64,000 nt of DNA from Methyloprofundus sp. (GTDB lineage: Bacteria > Pseudomonadota > Gammaproteobacteria > Methylococcales > Methylomonadaceae): the NCBI GenBank assembly GCA_016592635.1, contig AP023240.1, forward strand, positions 2,707,630 through 2,771,629. The letters are read 5' to 3'. The notes beneath the pieces were generated by a model. It did no database searches, was not told the DNA's origin, and was given only the letters and a program-made list of their open reading frames with translations. Of this stretch, positions 47,861 to 56,257 are shown in pieces; positions within the stretch are counted from its first letter, which is position 1, and every line of letters begins with the position of its first letter. The position numbers and the translations under genes were made by a program.

Positions 47861-48583
47861 TTATTCACTGACTCTAGTCATAATTACCGTTTCTCTAGGT
47901 CTAGCAAAGTCAGTTGGTAAACCGTTACTATCAACACCTTCACTAAATAAACCAACAATTAATTGCTGTCCACTCTGACGAATACCTATTAATTCATTTG
48001 ATTCCCAGCCTCGGTTTAACCCATAAGTTGATGGTGAGCCAGTGGCAATATAACCATAAACATAGTCACTACCTAGGTGAGGCACAATATCTCGTTCACT
48101 AATATCAGGATGACCTGTCGCTACTCCAGAAACGATTTGCGCTGTAAACGGGTCAGCACTATTCCGACACCCTAGCTCAGCATTAACTACACCTCTAAAA
48201 GTATACACAGAACGATTAGAGTCTAATGCTGCCGGCCCTTCCAATTTATAGCAGTATTGATTAGATGATGACCTATAAACTCCCGGAGTAATATTTGCCA
48301 CCGAAATAGGCGCAGAAACAGCCGCAGATGTGATCTGTTCAAACACTAGCCCTTCATTAGGTACTAATGTAAATTTAAATGAAGCATCGAAATAAGTTGT
48401 ATTGCCAGTATTAATATCAATCACAGGAATACGTGCCATATTCAAATGCCGTCCAGAACCCACAATATTTGCTGATTCAAAATGAATACTGATATCCGTA
48501 CCAGGAATAACTTCTGCAGAGACTGGAACCATTGCAGCGCTTGCTGTTAAACCTAGTATGGCGAAAATTTTTTGCTTAGTCAT
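47861..48583 (-). CDS. Secreted protein of unknown family, paralogue of the 50063 gene product
   Basis: A 240-residue protein with a signal peptide (MTKQKIFAILGLTASAAMVPVSA, cut near 23). No family is recognised. Its C-terminal 140 residues share an ordered pattern with the protein at 50063-50920: G-x-Y near a Cys-Tyr/Phe pair, EGP or SGP, a D-x-RSxY element, a second Cys, an HP pair, YG followed by an NxGW motif, GxRQxG, and a final P-x3-T segment. The two cysteines are kept in both and could form a disulfide bond. The two genes flank a PEP-CTERM protein gene. A role at the cell surface is likely; more cannot be said. Confidence 0.75.
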   Translation of the reverse strand: MTKQKIFAILGLTASAAMVPVSAEVIPGTDISIHFESANIVGSGRHLNMARIPVIDINTGNTTYFDASFKFTLVPNEGLVFEQITSAAVSAPISVANITPGVYRSSSNQYCYKLEGPAALDSNRSVYTFRGVVNAELGCRNSADPFTAQIVSGVATGHPDISERDIVPHLGSDYVYGYIATGSPSTYGLNRGWESNELIGIRQSGQQLIVGLFSEGVDSNGLPTDFARPRETVIMTRVSE

Positions 48584-48899
48584 GAGCTTACCCTTCAGTA
48601 GTAGTAATTAATAATTTGCTTCATCCTATTTAGTTACAAATTTAGGTTGCATATCTAAAGATGAAAACAGGCATATCAAAAGAGACTTAAAATTCTGTGC
48701 TTTAATTCTCAATTTAAAATAATAGTCCTTGCTTAAAACAAAAGCAAGATAACAGCGTCTATTAACGGCTTAGGGCTGTTTTTAAACACTGGAGATAGTT
48801 TAATATTAAACGAATTAAATTTCGTGGAACTATGGGGTCTATAAAAAGGGACATATGTCCCTTTTTATAGCTTGTGTGGACTTCTCTAAATATTTGCGT
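48584..48899. promoter_or_regulatory. Intergenic region between the PEP-CTERM and secreted-protein genes
   Basis: The 316-base stretch has no gene. It must hold the promoter of the secreted-protein gene that starts at 48583. It also contains the 32-bp perfect palindrome at 48839-48870. The rest is AT-rich, without further repeats that I can see. Confidence 0.5.
48839..48870. terminator. Perfect 32-bp palindrome, probable terminator of the PEP-CTERM gene
   Basis: CTATAAAAAGGGACAT is followed by its exact reverse complement, a 16-bp stem without a loop. It lies 30 bases after the stop at 48900 and gives a T5 run on either strand, so it could stop transcription in both directions. A degenerate relative lies at 49701-49726, beyond the other end of the same gene. 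Confidence 0.65.
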
Positions 48900-49526
48900 C
48901 TAAATTACCATTTTCTTTTTTCCTTTTGCAAAATACCCCAGCAAACTAAAACATAATAACCACACAGCTGGCAATTCAGGCACTGAACCTGCTGAAGCAG
49001 GCGCACCAATACTGCCAGGCAAAGCTTGTACATAAACGACATCAAACCCTGGAGAGGCTCCTAAATTATCACGCCCAACAATCTTCACAGCCTGTACTGC
49101 ATCACTAAACCCAATGGAAGCAAAGTCAAATGATGTGGTTGCACCGCCATCAGCAGTACCCAGAAGAATATAATTCAACAAATCTGAGCTTATAAAAACA
49201 TCAGCAAGTTCGCTAGCTGCACCAATTTCTTGAATAAACAAATCATCTCCAGGACCATCAATAATTGTCTCATCTGTAAAACCTACTGTTACATATGAAC
49301 CTGCTGGTAATGATAAGAAATTTTCGTTATTGCCCAACACTACATCTAATGCAACAGGAATAGGATACGATGAAATATTACCTCCATATGGACCAGCAAC
49401 TGGCCCTGTACCGCTATCATAAAAATCCAAGACTACATCAGCGTACCCTATAGTTGCAGCTTGTGTATTGATAGTAGAAGCCAATAGGAAAATTGATGTA
49501 CATACCATTGCAAATAATTTTTTCAT
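48900..49526 (-). CDS. PEP-CTERM-type exported protein
   Basis: A 208-residue protein. A signal peptide (MKKLFAMVCTSIFLLASTINTQA) is cut near residue 23. The mature part is Gly/Asp/Ser-rich and poor in charge, as for surface adhesin-like proteins. The C-terminal 27 residues form a sorting signal: VPELPAVWLL, a hydrophobic helix, and the basic tail KGKKK. This is a variant of the PEP-CTERM signal processed by exosortase during export with exopolysaccharide. No exosortase gene is in the window. The family of the body of the protein is unknown. Confidence 0.82.
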   Translation of the reverse strand: MKKLFAMVCTSIFLLASTINTQAATIGYADVVLDFYDSGTGPVAGPYGGNISSYPIPVALDVVLGNNENFLSLPAGSYVTVGFTDETIIDGPGDDLFIQEIGAASELADVFISSDLLNYILLGTADGGATTSFDFASIGFSDAVQAVKIVGRDNLGASPGFDVVYVQALPGSIGAPASAGSVPELPAVWLLCFSLLGYFAKGKKKMVI

Positions 49527-50062
49527 AAGTCTATCCTTTAATCTAAGTTCTATATGCTTTGTACATTCAAGTGAGTAGTGCCAAAAGTAATTTTTACCCT
49601 CTATAACAAATAGTGATTAACTTTAGTTCGCTAGGTGTTGTTAGAGAGCAGGGATAGATTACAGGCTGAGGGGAAATTCTTCGAGGCACTATTGGGCATA
49701 AAAATAAGGACATATGTCCCCTTTTTAACACCCCTTAATGCCATGTGTTTTTTATACGAAATTGGTAAACTAAGTTCAGTTTTTAAATATTGCAGTCAGT
49801 TTAAGCCGTTAAGTTCAATAAATATTTTTGTGCATAGCTTCGATAATCCGGCTATAATTTACTTTTAATTTAACGCTTTAGCTATACCGCAAGAGCCTGA
49901 ACTAGGCTCTAGGTATACAGTATTAAATCTAATTTTTGTACTATCTAAGCTATTTCTTGGAAGTACGTGGCTGAAACGCCATACAAATAATATGGTTAGA
50001 TGTTAGTTCACCCCGCTCATCTAACTTGTTATAGATAATTTTTTAACCCATAAGGAACAATA
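49527..50062. promoter_or_regulatory. Divergent intergenic region with palindromic repeat and hairpin
   Basis: The 536-base gap separates the divergent PEP-CTERM and secreted-protein genes. At 49701-49726 there is a degenerate copy of the palindrome seen at 48839, with core GGACATATGTCC at 49708-49719. At 49884-49917 lies a two-part hairpin, TATACC/GGTATA around AGAGCC/GGCTCT. A 77-codon frame at 49635-49868 has no ribosome binding site and no recognisable family, so I do not call it. Confidence 0.55.
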
Positions 50063-50920
50063 ATGAAATATATGAAAAAGATAGCAATTGCAGCAATTTG
50101 CGGCCTAGGTGCTCTAAGCATATCAAACTCAGCATTAGCTGAAACAGAATACTCCAGCTTTGACCTACCAAGCTCTACATTAACCGTGCCTGTTCTTAGC
50201 GTCGATGGTACTGATTCATGGATAGGTGATCTCCAGATTCAAATGAATTTTGGCACCAATACATTTAGCATATTGGATGGTAAAAATATTGATGCACCAG
50301 TGCCTGATGAAACTGGTGGGGATGATTTGGAAGGCAGGCTCTCGGCATTAGAAATTTTACTATCTGAATCATTAGCAGCCAATGGAACTGACGATATAGG
50401 TAGTAGGCTTACCCTGATGGAGGAAATTTTTGGTGCACTACCTAATGTAGGTAATACTATACAAGAGCGTATCGTTGCATTAGACACTACATTTGCAAGT
50501 GCTGTAGGGACTACGGATATACAAACTGGTCGATATTTTGATCCTACTGGCTTTTGTTTTGACCTCTCTGGGCCATTTCCTTATTCAGACACTCGGAGTA
50601 GTTATCTTATGCGAGCATGTGATGACAGTACAGTTGGGGTAATTGAAATACTTACTGGCCCTTTCGCAGACCATCCCTCAATGGAGAGCCGCTTAATAGA
50701 TGCAGAAGTGCCTAGCAATCGTTTTTATGGCTTGGTTAGTAACCCTGAAACTCGCACCAACAGCCCTTTCTACTACAATATAGGGTGGCAACGTCATGCA
50801 ATAGTTGGCTTTAGACAAATTGGTGGCGGACTACTAAGCATGGAGGCTTATACTGATAATAGTAATAATGACCTTAAATTGCCACACACAACAAGAACAT
50901 TAACCAAAGAAGAAGAGTAG
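50063..50920 (+). CDS. Secreted protein of unknown family, paralogue of the 47861 gene product
   Basis: A 285-residue protein behind AAGGA. The signal peptide ends near SALA (residue 26). The C-terminal 130 residues share the ordered motif set of the 47861-48583 protein (FCFDLSGP, DTRSSY, ADHPSMESR, YNIGWQRHAIVGFRQIGGG). The middle (about residues 90-160) has a predicted helical insertion rich in Leu/Glu, with two similar blocks (GRLSALEILLSESL and SRLTLMEEIFGAL), which the paralogue lacks. The function is unknown. Confidence 0.75.
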   Translation: MKYMKKIAIAAICGLGALSISNSALAETEYSSFDLPSSTLTVPVLSVDGTDSWIGDLQIQMNFGTNTFSILDGKNIDAPVPDETGGDDLEGRLSALEILLSESLAANGTDDIGSRLTLMEEIFGALPNVGNTIQERIVALDTTFASAVGTTDIQTGRYFDPTGFCFDLSGPFPYSDTRSSYLMRACDDSTVGVIEILTGPFADHPSMESRLIDAEVPSNRFYGLVSNPETRTNSPFYYNIGWQRHAIVGFRQIGGGLLSMEAYTDNSNNDLKLPHTTRTLTKEEE

Positions 50921-50980
50921 TTTTCTTGGGCGGGACGGGGTATGCGCCCCGTTGCAACTATTTGAATTTTATGCTAGCGC

Positions 50981-51094
50981 GTAGGTTGGATTAGCTTTTT
51001 TATTGCGCAGCATTAAAAAACGTTATCCGATAAAGTAACCCCATATGTCGGATAACATTATCTACGCTACGCTAGATAAGCTAATCCAACCTAC
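50981..51094. repeat. Dispersed intergenic repeat, copy B, with an inverted partner
   Basis: The 48 bases at 51047-51094 equal 32170-32217 at 45 of 48 positions. A second, degenerate and inverted copy occupies 50981-51031 (GTAGGTTGGATTAGCTT ... CGTTATCCGA), so the whole region forms a large imperfect hairpin. It lies between the convergent 50063 and 51148 genes and could also end their transcription. Confidence 0.75.
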
Positions 51095-51147
51095 GAAATA
51101 CTGTCTTTCTGCTAATTTTGATAAGCACGGTACTTATGTTACTACCC

Positions 51148-51723
51148 TCAAAGCACTTGCAAATACTCACTATTTTCACTACAAATCACATCACCCGTTC
51201 TTTGCAAGGCAAAATAGCCTTTGCGCAACACCTCTTTCTTAGCATCATCATTCATATGAAACGCCGCTAGCGCACCATATAATTTATAATCCTTATAAAT
51301 AGGGAATAGTTTTTTAAAATTATGAAACTTACGCTCCAACTTTTTGACATCATTGACATGTGCTCTGTACTTCACCTCAACAATAGCCACTGCATCACCA
51401 TTAGCCATAATTAGGTCATATTCTTCCTGTACATTCCCCTTATGCATGCCCATGTTTTTGGTAATCTCATCAAAGGTAATCGGCCCGAGACGGTTATCCT
51501 TAATCAGGCTTTGATAAAAAAAATCTTCTGCAACATCACCTTGATTAGCAGAAATATTGCCTAGCATTATCCCCATTCGCTCCAGTTTTGCATCGGTACG
51601 CTTCATCTGCTCATCTGTTAACTTCATCTGCTCACTCGTTAACTTTATCTGTGCATCAGTTTCCCGCTGTGCAATTGCCAAACTAGCAACCAACTCTTTT
51701 AATTCATCATCTGTCATAGTCAC
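51148..51723 (-). CDS. DUF3782-like PD-(D/E)xK protein with N-terminal coiled coil
   Basis: A 191-residue protein. Residues about 18-50 contain repeated units (KLTSEQMKLTDEQMKRTD) likely to form a coiled coil. The C-terminal domain carries a PD-(D/E)xK-like core: EYDLIMANGDAVAIVEVKYRA, with Asp, Glu and Lys at the expected spacing. Proteins of this DUF3782 type are common in cyanobacteria and some gammaproteobacteria. They have the fold of nucleases, but no activity has been shown. It is not obviously linked to the feo genes. Confidence 0.75.
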   Translation of the reverse strand: MTMTDDELKELVASLAIAQRETDAQIKLTSEQMKLTDEQMKRTDAKLERMGIMLGNISANQGDVAEDFFYQSLIKDNRLGPITFDEITKNMGMHKGNVQEEYDLIMANGDAVAIVEVKYRAHVNDVKKLERKFHNFKKLFPIYKDYKLYGALAAFHMNDDAKKEVLRKGYFALQRTGDVICSENSEYLQVL

Positions 51724-51770
51724 TCCTATTACTTTTCAAGACAATTATAGCAAACACTCCTTATACAAAA

Positions 51771-51995
51771 TCAGGAATCCACCCACTCATACAATTCAGT
51801 CATAGCAGGGTCACATTTACAACAACTGGTGCCGCAAGCCTTATCAGTCGACAATTGTCGCACCTTGCCTTTGCGTACCCATTTACCCAGCATGCCGCGT
51901 AAAGCACCTGCATCCATATCAAAGTGGTTGGCCATATCCAATAGCGAAAGCCTATGTTGCTGTTTTAGATAATCGCGTAACTCAGATAAAATCAT
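51771..51995 (-). CDS. feoC: FeoC-like [Fe-S]-dependent winged-helix protein
   Basis: A 74-residue protein with an N-terminal winged helix (LSLLDMANHFDMDAGALRGML). A cysteine group at C54, C58, C59 and C61 in the wing could bind an iron-sulfur cluster, as in enterobacterial FeoC. It overlaps the end of feoB by ATGA. FeoC protects FeoB or regulates the transporter. Confidence 0.88.
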   Translation of the reverse strand: MILSELRDYLKQQHRLSLLDMANHFDMDAGALRGMLGKWVRKGKVRQLSTDKACGTSCCKCDPAMTELYEWVDS

Positions 51996-54304
51996 GCTAG
52001 CTCCTGTTTTAATTCAGATCGCCCTGCGAACCAGAAACAAAAAATAACCAAAGCAAAGGCAGCTAATAAGCCCAGCACCCAAAATAATGAAGCTTGCGGG
52101 TGTTGGCTATAAGTCGCTAATTGATAAAAAATAGTCGCTGTCATATAGGCAATACCTGTTGTCCAAGCGACCACAAAAAGTGCCCATTTAGTACCTGTTT
52201 CCCGCTGAATAGCGGCTGTAGCTGCCACACAGGGGGCATATAATAAAATAAACAGTAAATAAGCAAATGCCCCCGTTTGCCCATCAAAACGCGCTTGCAT
52301 TTCACCGAAAGTGCCACGCTTTACTTCTTGTGCGTCAGCAGCCAATTGCATATCACTGACATCACCAATATTCAAACCTAATGGATCCAACAAATTATCG
52401 GCAACAGCCATTAAATTTTCGGGAATAGTCCAAGCAGCCGCTATTAATAATTGTGGTAGGTCATATACCTCTTCTTGTTGTTCAGTATCAGCCATGACTA
52501 ACTGGTTGTATAAAGCATCTAAAGTCCCCACTACCGCTTCTTTTGCAAGTATGCCTGTAAAAATACCGACAGTCGCCGGCCAATTATCTTCTTGAATTCC
52601 CATTGGTTCGAATACGGGCACTAATACCCGCCCTATTTCACTCAGTACTGAGCTTTGCGTATTTTCCTGACCAAAACTTCCATCAGTGCCTAAGGAATTT
52701 AAAAAGTTAAGTACTAATACCATTGGTACGATCACTTTACCTGCATTAAACAAAAAAGTTTTTAGCCGATCCCAAGTGCGAATGACAATGCTTTGTACTG
52801 TTGGTAAGTGATAATTAGGCAGCTCCATAATAAAGGGCGTGGAATCACCTTTAAATAAGGTATGGCGCATAATTAGACCTGTTAAGACTGCGACGACAAT
52901 GCCAAAGACATATAAGCCAAAAACCAAGTTTTGCCCCCCTACCGGGAAAAATGCCGCTGCAAATAATGCATAGACTGGTAACCGTGCACCACAAGACATA
53001 AACGGGTTCATGATATTGGTTAAGATACGATCACGCTGACTTTCTAAAGTACGGGTCGCCATAATCGCAGGGACATTACAACCAAAACCGACAATCATGG
53101 GCACAAATGATTTGCCTGGTAGACCAATCATACGCATAAAACGATCCACCACAAAAGCGGCACGCGCCATATAGCCCGAATCTTCCAATATGGATAACAC
53201 CAGAAACAGGAAGCCAATAATGGGAATAAAGGTAGCCACTACTTGTACTCCGCCGCCGGCACCATTCGCTAACAACACCACTAGCCATTCTGGTAACTGT
53301 AAGGCTGTTAATACTAAAGCCAAACCATCAACAAAGATGGCACCCGCCACTTGATCGAAAAAATCAACAAAAGCACTGCCAATATTGATCGTAATCATGA
53401 ACATCAGGTACATAACTAATAAGAATATTGGAATTCCTAAATAACGATTCAATACCCATTTATCTATTTTATTGGTGGTGCCGCGACTGACTTCATTCAA
53501 CTTATTGACGCATAGTTTGGTCATGTCATTCACAAAACCATAACGCGCATCAGCCGCTAAAATATCCACTTCTTCAGCAGCAGATGCTTCAATATCCAGC
53601 TCTAATGCAGTGGCTATTTGTAATGCCTCAACCCCTGCAATCTGTTGTGCTAAGGTATCTCGCTCTAACAGCCGGATTGCCAACCAACGCACATTACAGT
53701 GATACTCATTGGCTTGTGCTTGCAAAGAAGGCAACAACTCAGCGATACCTGCTTCTATGGCCGCATGGTAACTTATATCCAGTTGTGGAATAGGCTGATC
53801 GAGGACAGACTGATTAATGTGCGTTTTTAGCTCACTAATCCCCTGTCGTGTTGAGGCCGAAATGGCGACTACCGGGCAAGTCAATAATTTAGCTAATTGT
53901 GGAATATCAATTTCCAAGCCACGCTGAGTGACCACATCCATCATGTTGAGCACAACAATCATCGGCACCCGCATTTCTATTAACTGCGAAGTCAAATATA
54001 AATTACGCTCAATATTGGATGCATCCAGAATATTGATAATCAAGTCTGCTTCTTTGGCAGCCACATAATCTCTGGCAACCTGCTCATCTAGGGATATGTC
54101 ATTATCAGCTTCTAATGAATAGGTTCCAGGCAGATCAACGACTTCAACCAGCTTCCCTGCATGTTTGTATTCACCAGTCTTCTTCTCTACAGTGACACCA
54201 GGCCAATTACCAACATGTTGCCGCGCCCCCGTTAAAGCATTAAATAAGGTAGTTTTCCCACAATTAGGATTGCCTACGACTGCGACGGTAAAATTAATTG
54301 CCAT
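51992..54304 (-). CDS. feoB: Ferrous iron transporter FeoB
   Basis: FeoB imports Fe2+ across the inner membrane. The 770-residue protein starts with a G domain (G1 GNPNCGKT at 11-18, G3 DLPGTYS, G4 NMMD) and a helical GDI domain. It then has a membrane part with the two Gate domains and cysteine-containing core helices (FGCNVPAIMATR and MSCGARLPVYALF). Its start shares one base with the feoA stop. Length and motifs are normal. Confidence 0.97.
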   Translation of the reverse strand: MAINFTVAVVGNPNCGKTTLFNALTGARQHVGNWPGVTVEKKTGEYKHAGKLVEVVDLPGTYSLEADNDISLDEQVARDYVAAKEADLIINILDASNIERNLYLTSQLIEMRVPMIVVLNMMDVVTQRGLEIDIPQLAKLLTCPVVAISASTRQGISELKTHINQSVLDQPIPQLDISYHAAIEAGIAELLPSLQAQANEYHCNVRWLAIRLLERDTLAQQIAGVEALQIATALELDIEASAAEEVDILAADARYGFVNDMTKLCVNKLNEVSRGTTNKIDKWVLNRYLGIPIFLLVMYLMFMITINIGSAFVDFFDQVAGAIFVDGLALVLTALQLPEWLVVLLANGAGGGVQVVATFIPIIGFLFLVLSILEDSGYMARAAFVVDRFMRMIGLPGKSFVPMIVGFGCNVPAIMATRTLESQRDRILTNIMNPFMSCGARLPVYALFAAAFFPVGGQNLVFGLYVFGIVVAVLTGLIMRHTLFKGDSTPFIMELPNYHLPTVQSIVIRTWDRLKTFLFNAGKVIVPMVLVLNFLNSLGTDGSFGQENTQSSVLSEIGRVLVPVFEPMGIQEDNWPATVGIFTGILAKEAVVGTLDALYNQLVMADTEQQEEVYDLPQLLIAAAWTIPENLMAVADNLLDPLGLNIGDVSDMQLAADAQEVKRGTFGEMQARFDGQTGAFAYLLFILLYAPCVAATAAIQRETGTKWALFVVAWTTGIAYMTATIFYQLATYSQHPQASLFWVLGLLAAFALVIFCFWFAGRSELKQELA

Positions 54305-54546
54305 TAAAGTTTCTCTATACTTAATATATCAGCTTCATCTTTACGTAAAGTCAACGAAAAGCCGCGTAAAGTAATCTCAATAGGGTCTCCTAAGGGTGCG
54401 TAACGCACAATAGAAAACTCAGTGCCAGGCGTTAACCCCATTGCTAATAAACGTTTCCTATAACTGCGTTCTTGTTTATTAAACCCCTTTACTCGCCCTT
54501 TATCGCCGATAGATAAATCCTTTAGACCATATATTCTCATATCCAT
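54304..54546 (-). CDS. feoA: FeoA, SH3-like partner of FeoB
   Basis: An 80-residue SH3-like protein with the family motifs LSIGDKGRVKGF, RKRLLAMGLTPGTEFSIVRYAPLGDPIEI and the terminal LTLRKDEAD. It is the first gene of feoABC and binds the cytoplasmic side of FeoB. A Fur-box-like sequence lies just upstream. Confidence 0.95.
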   Translation of the reverse strand: MDMRIYGLKDLSIGDKGRVKGFNKQERSYRKRLLAMGLTPGTEFSIVRYAPLGDPIEITLRGFSLTLRKDEADILSIEKL

Positions 54547-54568
54547 GCTTTACCTCTTCAATAACTAT

Positions 54569-54587
54569 CTAATTAATAATCATTCTC
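54569..54587 (-). promoter_or_regulatory. Fur-box-like operator before feoABC
   Basis: CTAATTAATAATCATTCTC matches the consensus GATAATGATAATCATTATC at 13 of 19 positions, including the unbroken ATAATCATT centre. It lies 23-41 bases before the feoA start, where repression by Fur with Fe2+ would act. Confidence 0.55.
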
Positions 54588-54753
54588 ATTTATGTTTTAA
54601 TATTAGCATATTTCCCTTTAAAAAAAATACTTAATCAGCTAATTTTTTAGATTACACTATTATAATAGATTAAAATACTCCACCATAACCTTAGGAACGA
54701 GATTTTCATAAAGCCGATAAGACACTACTTTAATCATTTATTTTTTTTGAGTT

Positions 54754-55443
54754 ATGTTACCTTACATTGATCCAGAGCATGCCAACCAAGACTTCCCACC
54801 TGTTACGAGTGCGCTAACAGAACCAGATGGCTTACTTGCTGTTGGTGGTTGCTTATCGACTAAACGCATTATCAGTGCTTATACTCAAGGCATTTTCCCT
54901 TGGTATAGCGAGGGCGAACCAATCTTATGGTGGTCTCCCAACCCACGCTTGGTGCTTTTGCCTGACAATCTACATATCTCCAAAAGCCTAAAAAAAACCT
55001 TACGTAAACAAACCTTCCAAATTAGCTTTGATCATGCTTTTGCCGAGGTTATAAGTGCCTGTGCTGCCCCGCGTGATGATGAGGAAGGCACTTGGCTTAC
55101 CCAAGAAATGCAAGCAGCTTATATCAGGCTGCACAATGAAGGTCACGCACATTCTATTGAAGTATGGCACCAGGGACGACTAGTCGGCGGTTTATATGGC
55201 ATTGCTATTGGCCAAGTTTTTTTTGGCGAATCCATGTTTCATCGCAAAACCGATGCTTCCAAAGTCGCTTTTATCAGTTTAGTACAACACCTCACTGATT
55301 GGGGCTATAAACTCATAGACTGCCAAGTACAAACTCAACACTTGGTAAGCCTTGGGGCTGAAGAAATAACTCGCCACCAGTTTACTTCTCTACTAGATCA
55401 ATACCATGCCTGCCAACCTCACCAGCAAGCGTGGCAACAATGA
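54754..55443 (+). CDS. aat: Leucyl/phenylalanyl-tRNA--protein transferase
   Basis: Aat adds Leu or Phe to proteins with N-terminal Arg or Lys, marking them for ClpAP. The 229 residues carry the family segments GLLAVGGCLS, AYTQGIFPWYSEGEPILWWSPNPR and GLYGIAIGQVFFGESMFH. The N-terminus before the motifs is of normal length. The final codons overlap bpt (ATGA). Confidence 0.97.
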   Translation: MLPYIDPEHANQDFPPVTSALTEPDGLLAVGGCLSTKRIISAYTQGIFPWYSEGEPILWWSPNPRLVLLPDNLHISKSLKKTLRKQTFQISFDHAFAEVISACAAPRDDEEGTWLTQEMQAAYIRLHNEGHAHSIEVWHQGRLVGGLYGIAIGQVFFGESMFHRKTDASKVAFISLVQHLTDWGYKLIDCQVQTQHLVSLGAEEITRHQFTSLLDQYHACQPHQQAWQQ

Positions 55444-56135
55444 TATCAATTCCCTTATTTCTCAATTCTCCACACCCTTGTAGCTATATAGACCAACACC
55501 AAGCTCAATTTGCCTATGTACACCCTGAACTGGAACTCAATACTGCGCTTTACTCACAATTGATTGAACAAGGCTTTCGGCGTAGTGGCTCGCATGTTTA
55601 TCGGCCACAATGTGCTTCTTGCACAAAATGTATACCTGCTCGTTTAACAGTTGCAGATTTTAAAGCATCACGACAGCAGCGCAGAACCTTAAAGAAAAAT
55701 GCTGATATTGTAGTCAATATCAAACCCGCTCTTTTTGAACGGCCACATTATGATCTGTACCTACACTATCTACGTCATCGTCATATTGATGGTGAGATGC
55801 TCAACACCAACCCACAAGAATATATTCACTTTTTAGGCAGCGACTGGTGCAATACGATATTTGTCGAGTTTATGATCGACAATGAACTCGCTGGAATTGC
55901 TGTGGTCGATTTATTAGATAACGCCCTATCAGCTGTGTATACTTTTTTTGACCCTAAGTTCTCTTCCCGCAGTCTAGGTGTGTTTGCAGTACTCTGGCAA
56001 ATTGAACATGCCCAGCAATTAGGCCTGGATTGGCTTTATTTAGGCTACTGGATAGACGAGTGCCAGAAAATGTCTTATAAAACTAACTATAAACCCTTGC
56101 ATGGGCTGATTGATAATGAATGGCAGTTGTTATAA
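55440..56135 (+). CDS. bpt: Aspartate/glutamate leucyltransferase
   Basis: Bpt adds Leu to N-terminal Asp or Glu of proteins, the second bacterial branch of the N-degron pathway. I chose ATG 55440, which overlaps the aat stop by four bases and gives 231 residues; a GTG at 55431 is less likely. Family cues are the cysteine pattern HPCSYI and ... RPQCASCTKCIPARL and, later, the LYLGYWIDECQKMSYKTNYKP segment. Coupled aat and bpt imply coordinated production of the two leucyl-transferases. Confidence 0.95.
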   Translation: MISIPLFLNSPHPCSYIDQHQAQFAYVHPELELNTALYSQLIEQGFRRSGSHVYRPQCASCTKCIPARLTVADFKASRQQRRTLKKNADIVVNIKPALFERPHYDLYLHYLRHRHIDGEMLNTNPQEYIHFLGSDWCNTIFVEFMIDNELAGIAVVDLLDNALSAVYTFFDPKFSSRSLGVFAVLWQIEHAQQLGLDWLYLGYWIDECQKMSYKTNYKPLHGLIDNEWQLL

Positions 56136-56164
56136 GGGTAGAATGTAATTTTAACTTAATGTTT

Positions 56165-56213
56165 TTGTAGGTGTGGCTTTAGCCGCAATATGCAGATAAA
56201 TCTGCACCTACAA
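56165..56213. repeat. REP-like palindromic element between bpt and flhB
   Basis: TTGTAGGTG and its exact complement CACCTACAA enclose two small hairpins, GGC-TTTA-GCC and GCAGA-TAAA-TCTGC. It lies between the ends of two convergent genes. Elements with this GTAGGTG outer arm are a common bacterial intergenic repeat type; here it may also act as a bidirectional terminator. Confidence 0.7.
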
Positions 56214-56257
56214 GAATTCAGGTCGCATAATAAAATATTAATAAGCTAATTCCTTAT

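Noticed and set aside
49635..49868. 77-codon plus-strand frame between the PEP-CTERM and secreted-protein genes
   Set aside because: No ribosome binding site or known motif, and it runs through the palindromic repeat at 49701.
51045..51242. 65-codon plus-strand frame
   Set aside because: It starts inside the dispersed repeat and runs into the complement of the DUF3782-like gene.
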